DNA of 64,000 nucleotides from Thiorhodovibrio winogradskyi. GTDB lineage: Bacteria > Pseudomonadota > Gammaproteobacteria > Chromatiales > Chromatiaceae. Of the stretch, positions 56,864-64,000 are shown one piece after another (within the stretch, counting starts at the first letter, position 1; each line of letters starts with the position of its first letter). The position numbers and the translations under genes were made by a program. Location: assembly GCF_036208045.1 (NCBI RefSeq), contig NZ_CP121472.1:2429531-2493530 (forward strand), read 5' to 3'. The notes beneath the pieces are model-generated. The model worked only from the letters and a program-made list of their open reading frames with translations, was not told where the DNA came from and searched no databases.

Positions 56864-57060
56864 CTGTGCCTCTCTGGCCCCGGCCGCGCCCGGTGGCCTT
56901 TAAGTGTTTAATTATGCTGTGATGCAAACGGCAATGCCGAGCGTCACCTCTGGCCATTACGCCCGATGGGCGCTTCCCCAAGCAGCCATTAATAAGGTTG
57001 AAGGTGCTGCCATTCAGGGCGGCCGTCCTGACTGCTGGCCATCGCCTCTCGCGAAATGCT

Positions 57061-57085
57061 GAGCACATTGTGACACAGTGTGCTC
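57061..57085. promoter_or_regulatory. Near-perfect 25-bp palindrome, possible operator
   Basis: The arms GAGCACA and TGTGCTC enclose TGTG-A-CACA with one mismatch on each side of centre: 11 of 12 base pairs match around a central A. In RNA the mismatch would be a G-U pair. It lies 198 bp upstream of glgC and 435 bp upstream of gpmI. Symmetry and size fit a dimeric regulator; the regulator is unknown. Confidence 0.6.
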
Positions 57086-57442
57086 GAGTGGCTCCACGGC
57101 CTCAGCCTTGCCCTCCCTTGCAACCGGAAAGCATACGCATCAGAGCGGGTCGCGCGCAACCGCCAAGCAAAGGTTTTGCGGAGCAGACAGCTATCGCAGT
57201 ATCGAGGCAAGCCCCGGACGCCGCGCTTTTTGCCACCACCAGCCTTGCCTGGGATAATCTCTGTCACAATCTCCTTGGCGAACAATATGATCGCACCTGA
57301 TCACAACAAGGATACAATAGTCGGCACGAATGCGGCTTTGGTTAGCAATAACCAGCCAAGGCTCGCGCCAAAGCGCCCGCATCGGTCGCGTCCATCAGGT
57401 ATGTCGGGTCGATTCCTGCGCTCTTTTCCAAGCGCCAACCCG

Positions 57443-57470
57443 CCAGGATCGAGAGCCCAGGATCGAGAAC
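57443..57470. repeat. 14-bp tandem duplication upstream of gpmI
   Basis: CCAGGATCGAGAGC followed by CCAGGATCGAGAAC (13 of 14 identical), about 50 bp before the gpmI start. Confidence 0.7.
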
Positions 57471-57520
57471 AAGTATCACCCCATCTCATCAAGCACCAGG
57501 ATTCAACCTAAGGACCAATT

Positions 57521-59065
57521 ATGAGTAATAAAGCCGGAATGACCCGTCGCCCGGTCATTTTGATCATTCTCGATGGATTCGGCGTCAATCCAAGCAAAGC
57601 CCATAACGCTGTTGTGTTGGCCTCCACACCCAGGCTCGACACCCTGTTCGCCGAGAATTCCCACACCACGCTCTCGGCCTCGGGTCGCGCCGTGGGTTTG
57701 CCGGATGGCCAGATGGGCAACTCCGAGGTGGGTCACATGACGCTTGGCTCCGGCTGTGTCATTCGCCAGGATTTGGTGCTGATCGACGATGCCATTGCCG
57801 ATCGCAGCTTTTTCGACAACCGCGCGCTGGTCGCGGCCGCGCGACGCGCCGCCGCCGCGGGCCGCCCGCTCCATCTCATGGGATTGGTCTCCGACGGTGG
57901 CATCCACAGCCATATGCGCCATCTTACCGCGCTGATCAAACTGGCCAAGCGCAACGGCGCCAAGCCCGTGTTACACATGATCACCGACGGGCGCGACACC
58001 CCACCGCGCGCCGCCATGGACTATCTGCCCTCGCTGGAGGAATCCCTGGCCGCCGCCGACGGGCAGATCGCTACCGTCTCCGGTCGTTATTACGCCATGG
58101 ACAGGGACAACCGCTGGGATCGGACCAAAATGGCCTTCGACGCCCTGGTGCATGGCCAGGGCCGCAAGGCCGCCAACCCGCGCGCGGCCATCGAGGCGGC
58201 CTACAAGTCTGGCGAGGACGACGAGTTCATCTCGCCGACCATGATCGATGGTGGCGAGCAGGTGCGCGAGGACGACAGCCTGGTGTTTTTTAACTTCCGC
58301 AAGGACCGTCCGCGCCAGATGGTCTCGGCACTCTTTAATACGCAGTTTGATCAATTCGATCGTGGTGAATTCCGTCGCGCCGAGGTCACCTGCATGATGG
58401 AATACGACCAATGGTATGGGTTGCCGGTGGCCTTCGACCACGAATCCCCCAGCGTGACCCTGGGCAGCATCATCAGCGACGCTGGCCTGGCGCAACTGCA
58501 TTGCGCCGAGACCGAGAAATACGCCCATGTGACCTTTTTCTTCAACGGCGGTCGCAGCGATCCCTATCCTAAGGAGGACCGCATTCTCATCCCCTCGCCC
58601 CAGGTCGCCACTTATGATTTGAAGCCCGAGATGAGTGCCCCCGAGGTCGCCGATGCCCTGATTGGCGCGCTGAATGATCGCAAACATGCCTTCATCGTCG
58701 CCAATTTCGCCAACGGCGACATGGTCGGCCATACCGCCGTGCGCGAGGCAATTTTGGAAGCCGTCAGCGTGCTCGACCGCGAAGTCGGCCGGGTCGCGGA
58801 TGCCGCGCGCGAGAATGGCTACTCGGTGCTGCTCACCGCCGATCATGGTAACTGCGACGAGATGATTGACCCCTTAAGCGGTGAGCCCCATACCCGCCAC
58901 ACCTGCTATCCTGTCCCTTGTCTGGTGGTCGATGAAATGCCTTGGATATTGAGTGTCGAGGGCGGTATCGTCGACATCGCGCCCACGGTGCTGACGCTCA
59001 TGGGCTTGCCGGTGCCCGAAGGCATGCAGGGCAAGTCGCTGCTACTCAAGCCCGCAAAGCGGTGA
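57521..59065 (+). CDS. gpmI: 2,3-bisphosphoglycerate-independent phosphoglycerate mutase
   Basis: Interconverts 3- and 2-phosphoglycerate in glycolysis with two Mn ions. The 514-residue protein has VILIILDGFGVN with the first metal Asp, the phosphorylated Ser in GQMGNSEVGHMTLGSG, HMITDGRDTPPRAA, VNFANGDMVGHT-type sequence (here ANFANGDMVGHT) and LLTADHGNCDEM. All key motifs are intact. Divergent from glgC, so the control region links glycolysis and glycogen genes. Confidence 0.97.
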   Translation: MSNKAGMTRRPVILIILDGFGVNPSKAHNAVVLASTPRLDTLFAENSHTTLSASGRAVGLPDGQMGNSEVGHMTLGSGCVIRQDLVLIDDAIADRSFFDNRALVAAARRAAAAGRPLHLMGLVSDGGIHSHMRHLTALIKLAKRNGAKPVLHMITDGRDTPPRAAMDYLPSLEESLAAADGQIATVSGRYYAMDRDNRWDRTKMAFDALVHGQGRKAANPRAAIEAAYKSGEDDEFISPTMIDGGEQVREDDSLVFFNFRKDRPRQMVSALFNTQFDQFDRGEFRRAEVTCMMEYDQWYGLPVAFDHESPSVTLGSIISDAGLAQLHCAETEKYAHVTFFFNGGRSDPYPKEDRILIPSPQVATYDLKPEMSAPEVADALIGALNDRKHAFIVANFANGDMVGHTAVREAILEAVSVLDREVGRVADAARENGYSVLLTADHGNCDEMIDPLSGEPHTRHTCYPVPCLVVDEMPWILSVEGGIVDIAPTVLTLMGLPVPEGMQGKSLLLKPAKR

Positions 59066-59220
59066 TGGAAAGTATAAAGTTTGAGTTTTGAACTTTGAAC
59101 GGTGACGCTTGACGGGTAGGGACTTGGATGTCGTCACTTTTTAGGGTTAGCCCGGTGATGCATGGAACGATAGGCGATCACAACAACGCATTTTCTCGGT
59201 AGGTTTCAGTAGTTACACTC

Positions 59221-60072
59221 GTGCAACAATACCTCGATCTCATGCGCGACATTCTCGCGCACGGCAGTGCTCGCGAGGACCGCACTGGCGTTGGCACCCG
59301 CTCGGTGTTCGGGCGGCAACTGCGCTTCGATCTCAGTGCCGGTTTTCCGTTGCTGACCACCAAGCGCGTGCATTTCAAGAGCGTGGTGGTTGAGCTGCTT
59401 TGGTTTCTGCAAGGGACCACCAACAACCGCTGGCTGAATGAGCGTGGGGTGAGTATCTGGGACGAATGGGCCGCGCCCGATGGCGAGCTTGGTCCCATTT
59501 ACGGTGCCCAGTGGCGACGTTGGCCGACCGCCGAAGGCGAGACCATTGATCAACTCAGCGATCTGGTCGCCGCCTTGCGCGGGGATCCGGACTCCCGCCG
59601 CCACCTGGTCTCGGCCTGGAATCCCGCCGTGCTGCCACGCTCGGGCGTCTCGCCGGCGGATAATGCCGCCGCCGGGCGCATGGCCTTGGCGCCCTGCCAT
59701 TGTCTGTTTCAGTGTTATGTGGACAGGGGCGAGGAGCGCGGGCGGCTATCCCTTCAGCTCTATCAGCGCAGTGCCGATTTGTTTCTTGGCGTGCCCTTTA
59801 ATATCGCCAGCTATGCCTTGCTGACCCATCTGCTGGCCCAACAATGCGATCTGCAGCCTGGCGAGTTGGTGCATACCTTTGGCGATGTGCATTTGTACCG
59901 CAATCACTTAACCGACGACATCGTGCATGAACAACTCCGCCGCGAGCCGCGCGCGCTGCCTCGGCTTGAGATTGGCCGTCGACCATCATCGCTGTTTGAC
60001 TATCAGCCCGAGGATTTCCGCCTCGTCGGCTATGAGCCGCACCCATCCATTCGCGCGCCCATCGCGGTCTGA
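59221..60072 (+). CDS. thyA: Thymidylate synthase ThyA
   Basis: Converts dUMP to dTMP with methylene-tetrahydrofolate. The start is GTG, giving [12 protein letters not shown], which aligns with the E. coli start. The catalytic Cys is in [12 protein letters not shown]; other family blocks are [62 protein letters not shown] and [12 protein letters not shown]. Length 283 residues. Usually followed by folA, which is not here. Confidence 0.96.
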   Translation: MQQYLDLMRDILAHGSAREDRTGVGTRSVFGRQLRFDLSAGFPLLTTKRVHFKSVVVELLWFLQGTTNNRWLNERGVSIWDEWAAPDGELGPIYGAQWRRWPTAEGETIDQLSDLVAALRGDPDSRRHLVSAWNPAVLPRSGVSPADNAAAGRMALAPCHCLFQCYVDRGEERGRLSLQLYQRSADLFLGVPFNIASYALLTHLLAQQCDLQPGELVHTFGDVHLYRNHLTDDIVHEQLRREPRALPRLEIGRRPSSLFDYQPEDFRLVGYEPHPSIRAPIAV

Positions 60073-60163
60073 TGTCGTCGCTTTCAGGAGGCGCCGCTGC
60101 CTCGCTCGACTCGTTATCATGTTCTAGTGACATCGCCCGAGATGCCGCGCCAATTCCATCAGT

Positions 60164-60203
60164 CGAATCTGGGTGGATTTGGGCAGATTCGGGCGAATTG
60201 ATT
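60164..60203. repeat. Helically phased 10-bp repeat downstream of thyA
   Basis: Units CGAATCTGGG, TGGATTTGGG, CAGATTCGGG and CGAATTGATT-GGGG follow each other at 10-bp spacing and lead into the terminator hairpin. Confidence 0.6.
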
Positions 60204-60225
60204 GGGGACGCATGAATTCGTCCCC
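60204..60225. terminator. Hairpin between thyA and sohB
   Basis: GGGGACG pairs with CGTCCCC around CATGAATT. It is about 130 bp after thyA. No T run follows on the plus strand. Confidence 0.5.
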
Positions 60226-60269
60226 GCCAGCCCACCCTATCCGCCATTTTCCGCGACTCCGGAGCGCGC

Positions 60270-61292
60270 ATGTTGATTGAATCCTTTATTGAAGCCTTTA
60301 TCGAATATGGCTTGTTTGTGGCCAAGGCCCTGACGCTGTTGATCGCTGTTGTCCTGGTGGTCCAAACGCTGCTGCGCTCCCGCCTGGATCCGCGTGGCGG
60401 GGATGACGGGCGCCTGGAGATCACCGACCTTGGCGAGCGCTATCGCGACATGGCGCTCGGGCTCAAGCAGGCCATGCTGCCGGCCAAGGCCTACAAACAG
60501 CTCATCAAAGCGGAGCGCAAGGCGGACAAAGCGCGCGCCAAGGAGACCAATCCCGAGCCCGAGAAACGACGGATTTTCGTGATTGACTTCCATGGGGACA
60601 TCATGGCGACCGAGGTCGGCGGCTTGCGCGAGCTGATTTCGGCGCTGTTGCTGGTGGTGCGCAAGGAGGACGAAGTGCTGGTGCGCCTGGAGAACACCGG
60701 TGGCGCGGTGCATGAGCATGGCTTGGGGGCCTCGCAACTCTTGCGTTTGCGCCAGGCGGGCGTCGCGCTCACGGTCGCGGTCGACAAGGTCGCGGCCAGC
60801 GGCGGTTATTTGATGGCGGTGGTGGCCAACCGGATTCTGGCCGCGCCCTTTGCCGTCATCGGCTCCATTGGCGTGGTGGCGGAACTGCCCAATTTTCATC
60901 GTTGGCTCGAGCGCAACGGTATTGACTTCGAGCTGCACACCGCTGGCGAGTACAAGCGCACCCTGACGCTCTTTGGTGAGAATACCGAGGAGGCACGGGT
61001 GAAGGTGCGCGAGCAGCTTGAGGATGTGCATCGGCAGTTCAAAGCCTTCCTGCTGGAATACCGCCCCGATCTGCCACTAGAACAGGTCGCCACCGGCGAA
61101 TACTGGCATGGCGAACAAGCCTTGGCTCTTGGCCTGGTCGATGAACTGCGCACCAGCGACGATTATCTACTCGCCGCGCGTGAAACAGCCGATCTCTATC
61201 TGGTCGACTATCAGGCCAAGAAGAAGCCGCTGGAGCGCCTGCTCGGTTCCCTGCGGCTCAAAGCCGCGCGCTGGTGGAATGCGCTCCGCTAG
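60270..61292 (+). CDS. sohB: SohB-type inner-membrane signal-peptide peptidase
   Basis: S49-family serine protease. N-terminal helix at about 10-30, then the SohB-specific N-terminal region. The protease core has IFVIDFHGDIMATEVGGLREL, VLVRLENTGGAVHEHGLGASQLLRLRQ, the catalytic Ser in VDKVAASGGYLMAVVANRILAAPFAVIGSIGVV and the catalytic Lys in AGEYKRTLTLFGENTEE. The 340-residue length is normal. Its stop codon is in the first unit of a 15-bp tandem repeat. Confidence 0.95.
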   Translation: MLIESFIEAFIEYGLFVAKALTLLIAVVLVVQTLLRSRLDPRGGDDGRLEITDLGERYRDMALGLKQAMLPAKAYKQLIKAERKADKARAKETNPEPEKRRIFVIDFHGDIMATEVGGLRELISALLLVVRKEDEVLVRLENTGGAVHEHGLGASQLLRLRQAGVALTVAVDKVAASGGYLMAVVANRILAAPFAVIGSIGVVAELPNFHRWLERNGIDFELHTAGEYKRTLTLFGENTEEARVKVREQLEDVHRQFKAFLLEYRPDLPLEQVATGEYWHGEQALALGLVDELRTSDDYLLAARETADLYLVDYQAKKKPLERLLGSLRLKAARWWNALR

Positions 61293-61344
61293 GGGGCTCT
61301 CCGCCAGGGGACGCGCTGCCAGGGGGCGATCCGCTGGAGGCGGA
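61285..61344. repeat. 15-bp tandem repeat across the sohB stop codon
   Basis: Four units at 15-bp spacing: TCCGCTAGGGGGCTC, TCCGCCAGGGGACGC, GCTGCCAGGGGGCGA, TCCGCTGGAGGCGGA. The first contains the TAG stop of sohB. The array fills most of the gap to the HAD gene. Confidence 0.85.
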
Positions 61345-61362
61345 TGCATTGGTCCAGGCGCC

Positions 61363-62214
61363 ATGATTACCCCGGCCCAACTCATTGAGCGCTACGACGG
61401 CTTCCTGCTCGATGCCTATGGGGTGCTGCTCGACGACACCGGTCCGCTGCCCGGGGCGGCGGATTTTCTCGCCCGTCTCGATGCCGCCGGCAAGCCCTGG
61501 CTGATTGTCACCAATGCCGCCAGTCGCCTGCCTGAGCAGCTCGCGGCGGATTTCACCGCCAAGGGCCTGCCGCTGCGGGCGCGCCATCTGCTGACCTCCG
61601 GCATGCTGCTGCAGCCTTATTTTGCCCATCAGGGTCTCGCGGGCGCCTCCTGCCTGCTGCTTGGCCCACCCAGTGCCCAGGGCTATGTTACCCGCGCCGG
61701 TGGGCGGCTGGTCGAGGATGACCGCGACGCCGAGGTGGTGGTCATTGCCGACCAGAATGGAGTGCGCTGGCCCGAGGACTTTAACCGCGTGCTCAATCTC
61801 ATCATGCGTCGGCGCACTGATGCTCAGCCACTGCATTTGCTGTTGTGCAATCCGGATCTGATCTTTCCCTGCGCGCCTGATACCTTCAGCCTGACCGCCG
61901 GGGCCATGGCGGTGCTTTTGGAGACCGTGCTTAATGCCCATGATCCCGGCCAGCCACTGGCGTTCGAGCGCCTGGGCAAACCCTGTCGGCCGATTTTCGA
62001 TCAGGCCAGGGAGCTGCTCGGCGTGCAACACCTGGTGATGATCGGCGACCAGCTAGGCACCGATATTCGCGGTGCCCTGGATGCCGGCATGGATGCGGTC
62101 CTGATCGGCACTGGCCTGGCCGGCGGCGCCCCGATTATCCCGGATGCGCGCGGCGCCCAAGCCGGGCCCCTGCCGCGACCGACATGGCAACTGCGCGGGC
62201 TTGAGGATGTTTAG
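61363..62214 (+). CDS. HAD superfamily class IIA hydrolase
   Basis: A 283-residue HAD-IIA protein (NagD-like cap). Motif I is FLLDAYGVLLDDTGPLPGA, motif II is WLIVTNAASRLPEQ, the Lys is in RLGKPCRPIFDQA and motif IV is LVMIGDQLGTDIRGALDAGMDAVLIGTG. The second Asp of motif I (D-x-D) is Tyr here. Substrate unknown. The ATG giving MITPAQLIERYDG is chosen. Its 3' end overlaps the converging phosphatase gene by 80 bp. Confidence 0.88.
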   Translation: MITPAQLIERYDGFLLDAYGVLLDDTGPLPGAADFLARLDAAGKPWLIVTNAASRLPEQLAADFTAKGLPLRARHLLTSGMLLQPYFAHQGLAGASCLLLGPPSAQGYVTRAGGRLVEDDRDAEVVVIADQNGVRWPEDFNRVLNLIMRRRTDAQPLHLLLCNPDLIFPCAPDTFSLTAGAMAVLLETVLNAHDPGQPLAFERLGKPCRPIFDQARELLGVQHLVMIGDQLGTDIRGALDAGMDAVLIGTGLAGGAPIIPDARGAQAGPLPRPTWQLRGLEDV

Positions 62215-64000
62215 AGGATTTCCCAGAAGATCCGGGCCGGCGCTTGTCGGCGGGATTGGCAGGCTCGAGAGTTTTGCGCACGGCGATCAGGGTCATGTCA
62301 TCGCGGCGCGCCTGGTGGCCGCGATAGGCGGCAAGGGATTGGACGAGGGCTTGGATCCAGTCCGCGAGCTTGGGCTGGCGGCTTTGCTTGAGCAGTTCGA
62401 TAAAACGCCGGCGCCCGAGCAGACGGGTGGGCTCGCCGCCCATCTGATCGGTCATGCCATCGCTCAGCAGCAGGCATAGATCCCCGGGGGCAAGGCTGAA
62501 CCCATGCCGCTCGATCTGGCCCGGTGGCGGCAGGCTGGCATAGCCAAGCTGGGCATGGGCACCGCGATAGACCCGCGCCTGGTCATCCATGCCGAGCCGA
62601 ATCAGGGCGATGCCGGCGCTGGCGAAGCTGGCGTGGATGCCATCGGGGTCCAGGCATAGCACGGCGGCCTCCAGCCCATCATCGGCCTGGGTGTGCTCGT
62701 GATCCTGGCGCAGGCGTTGGCGCACCAGATGGTCAAGGGCATGGAGAATGTTGACCGGATCATACACCTTCTGCTCGTGCAGAATGCGCTCCAGGGCCGA
62801 GGCGACCACAAGGGTCATTAACGCACCAGGAACGCCATGGCCGGTGCAATCGGCGAGCAGAATCAGCTGTTGCCCACCTTGCTGACCGGCCGTCCAATGG
62901 CCCTTCTGGTCGGTCTGCTGGTTGCTCTGCTGACCGGGCAGGGACTCAAACCAGTACCAATCGCCGCCAACGGCCTGCAGCGGCTCCCAATGCACTAGGA
63001 TCTCGGCGTCGCGTGGGGCGATGCGCTCGGGGGCCGGCAAAATGGCGTTCTGAATGCGCCGCGCATAGTCGATGCTGGCAAGCACCTGGGCATTGGTCTC
63101 GGTAAGCTTGGCATGGGTGCTGTCGAGTTCGCGAAAGGCGTGTTCAAGCGCGGTTTTCTGTTGGTTCAGATCGCCAAGTACCCTCTGCAGTTCGGTGGTG
63201 CGTCGCCGCACCCGGTCCTCGAGCTCTTCGGTCAGTGCCCGCAGATCACGCTCGGCGGTGTCGCGCTGATGCAGACCGCGTTGGAAAGCGGCCAGCAGAT
63301 CGGCAATGCGTTGGTTCAGCATGCCGAGTTCATCGCCAGCATGTCCGCGCAGGCGTGGCGGCCGCCAGTGGCCGGGGGCGGCGGGGTCGACCGCGGTGAT
63401 GGTGTCGGACAGGCGCAGAATGGGACGGGTGATCATCCAGTAGAAGAGCGCGACCACCAGGGCCGAGACCAGCAGAATTTGCACCGTGGTGACCAGCAAA
63501 TTGGTGCTGGCCTGGGCCAGGAAGCGGTCCGCCAGGATGTCCGGCGAGAGACGCAGGCTCAGGGTGCCGAGGGTGTCGCTGATTTGCTGGCTATCGGGCT
63601 GGCTACCCTGCTCGCTATTAGTCATGCTATCGGTGTCATGTAACACAAGGCGGTAGTGGATGACATCGGCAAAGGCCGGCGCCAGCGTGGTCGCCAGGGC
63701 GCTTGGCGGCGAGGCGGGAGCGAGTTGGATTTCGGCCAGGATCGAGCCGAAATTGTCCCGCAGTTCGGCGGAGGCCAGGGCGGGCAGGGCGCTGAGGCCA
63801 TCGATGAGCTGGCGCGCCAGTTCGGGATGCATCTGGTAGGCGGCTTCGGTCGCCGAGCCGCGCACCAGGGCGAGCACGCGGTCGATTTCGGCCCGGAGAT
63901 CAACGCGCAGGTCGCGCCATTGCAGATAGAGTTGCAGGGCGCCGGCGGAAAAGCTGAGCAAGGAAACCGCCATCAGGGTAATGGCGGCCTGTTTGAAGGT
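62135..64000 (-). CDS. Membrane SpoIIE/PP2C-type phosphatase, 5' end beyond the right edge
   Basis: RsbU-like serine phosphatase with a sensor region; 622 codons are in the window and the frame continues past the edge, so the start is missing. A membrane helix (ITLMAVSLLSFSAGALQLYL region) precedes a periplasmic domain. A second helix (LLVTTVQILLVSALVVALFYWMITRPI), a HAMP domain and a coiled coil (RDLRALTEELEDRVRRRTTELQRVL) follow. The PP2C core has VGGDWYWFE, LLADCTGHGVPGALMTLVVASAL and LLLSDGMTDQMGG. Such proteins dephosphorylate STAS anti-anti-sigma-type partners. A Gln-rich insertion sits before the LLADCTGHG motif. The last 27 codons overlap the HAD gene. Confidence 0.88.
   Translation of the reverse strand, partial: TFKQAAITLMAVSLLSFSAGALQLYLQWRDLRVDLRAEIDRVLALVRGSATEAAYQMHPELARQLIDGLSALPALASAELRDNFGSILAEIQLAPASPPSALATTLAPAFADVIHYRLVLHDTDSMTNSEQGSQPDSQQISDTLGTLSLRLSPDILADRFLAQASTNLLVTTVQILLVSALVVALFYWMITRPILRLSDTITAVDPAAPGHWRPPRLRGHAGDELGMLNQRIADLLAAFQRGLHQRDTAERDLRALTEELEDRVRRRTTELQRVLGDLNQQKTALEHAFRELDSTHAKLTETNAQVLASIDYARRIQNAILPAPERIAPRDAEILVHWEPLQAVGGDWYWFESLPGQQSNQQTDQKGHWTAGQQGGQQLILLADCTGHGVPGALMTLVVASALERILHEQKVYDPVNILHALDHLVRQRLRQDHEHTQADDGLEAAVLCLDPDGIHASFASAGIALIRLGMDDQARVYRGAHAQLGYASLPPPGQIERHGFSLAPGDLCLLLSDGMTDQMGGEPTRLLGRRRFIELLKQSRQPKLADWIQALVQSLAAYRGHQARRDDMTLIAVRKTLEPANPADKRRPGSSGKSSKHPQARAVAMSVAAGARLGRRAHPG

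Larger units (their letters stand above)
56864..57520. other. glgC-gpmI divergent intergenic region
   Basis: A 657-bp stretch that must carry the control regions of both genes. It contains a near-perfect 25-bp palindrome (listed separately), a TACAAT -10-like box at 57312-57317 facing gpmI, and a 14-bp tandem duplication at 57443-57470. Open frames of 98-143 codons exist on both strands but lack recognisable domains and overlap one another, so I do not call them genes. Confidence 0.5.

Noticed and set aside
56989-57511. Open frames of about 100-143 codons on both strands between glgC and gpmI
   Set aside because: They overlap each other on opposite strands, have no family signal and span a palindrome and a tandem duplication.
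59083-59101. GAACTT and inverted AAAGTT/AACTTT upstream of thyA
   Set aside because: Looks like a sigma-E -35 box, but no GTCAA-like -10 follows at 15-17 nt.

Overview
The window reads as a GC-rich chromosome segment of a gammaproteobacterium. The block rpoE-rseA-rseB-rseC-mucD-lepA-lepB-DUF4845-rnc-era-recO-pdxJ, with nadB divergent in front, is the classic gammaproteobacterial arrangement. The protein sequences and the heavy load of signalling genes suggest the Chromatiales (purple sulfur bacteria and relatives), but no photosynthesis or sulfur gene lies here, so the order is an inference. I see no rRNA, tRNA, CRISPR array, prophage or insertion sequence.

Layout. 1-14154: partial nadB (minus), then the sigma-E envelope-stress operon (rpoE, rseA, rseB, rseC, an unusual nucleotidyltransferase-like gene, mucD) and the lepA/lepB/rnc/era/recO/pdxJ housekeeping cluster. 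14213-17639: transaldolase (minus) and hflKC. 17849-30079: an accessory stretch, mostly minus strand, with an SDR protein, an unknown 431-residue protein, a Uma2-type nuclease (plus), a very large SWIM-SNF2 helicase, a small exported protein, a REC-GGDEF diguanylate cyclase and a giant hybrid histidine kinase. 30357-37783: a TlpA-like thioredoxin, ubiG, a DUF2939 protein, cca, a membrane sensor fused to a Schlafen-type AlbA_2 domain, a nucleoside transporter and acylphosphatase. 37798-42217: rubrerythrin, a VWA protein, a membrane DnaJ protein, a zinc-ribbon Ser/Thr kinase with a polybasic tail and a small exported two-repeat protein. 42890-50786: an Mla-type lipid ABC transporter, a methyltransferase, an HD-GYP protein, a metallophosphoesterase with an MTH1187-family gene, and two small unknowns. 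50867-56863 (minus): purN, purM, rfbC, rfbA, rfbB and glgC. 57521-64000: gpmI, thyA, sohB, a HAD hydrolase, and a SpoIIE/PP2C phosphatase running off the right edge.

Working together: RpoE is held by RseA/RseB, and MucD is the periplasmic protease of that response; a good sigma-E-type promoter sits in front of rpoE. The histidine kinase, REC-GGDEF and HD-GYP proteins point to two-component and c-di-GMP control. The rfb genes feed dTDP-sugar synthesis for surface polysaccharide; glgC feeds glycogen.

The most unusual structural signal is a repeated habit of short tandem repeats (8-16 bp units, 2-5 copies) lying across or just after stop codons (lepB, DUF4845, era, recO, ubiG, sohB, the SNF2 gene) and inside disordered linkers. 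The best candidates for undescribed biology are the Cache/AlbA_2 membrane protein, the zinc-ribbon kinase with its two-repeat exported neighbour, and a near-perfect 25-bp palindrome between glgC and gpmI.
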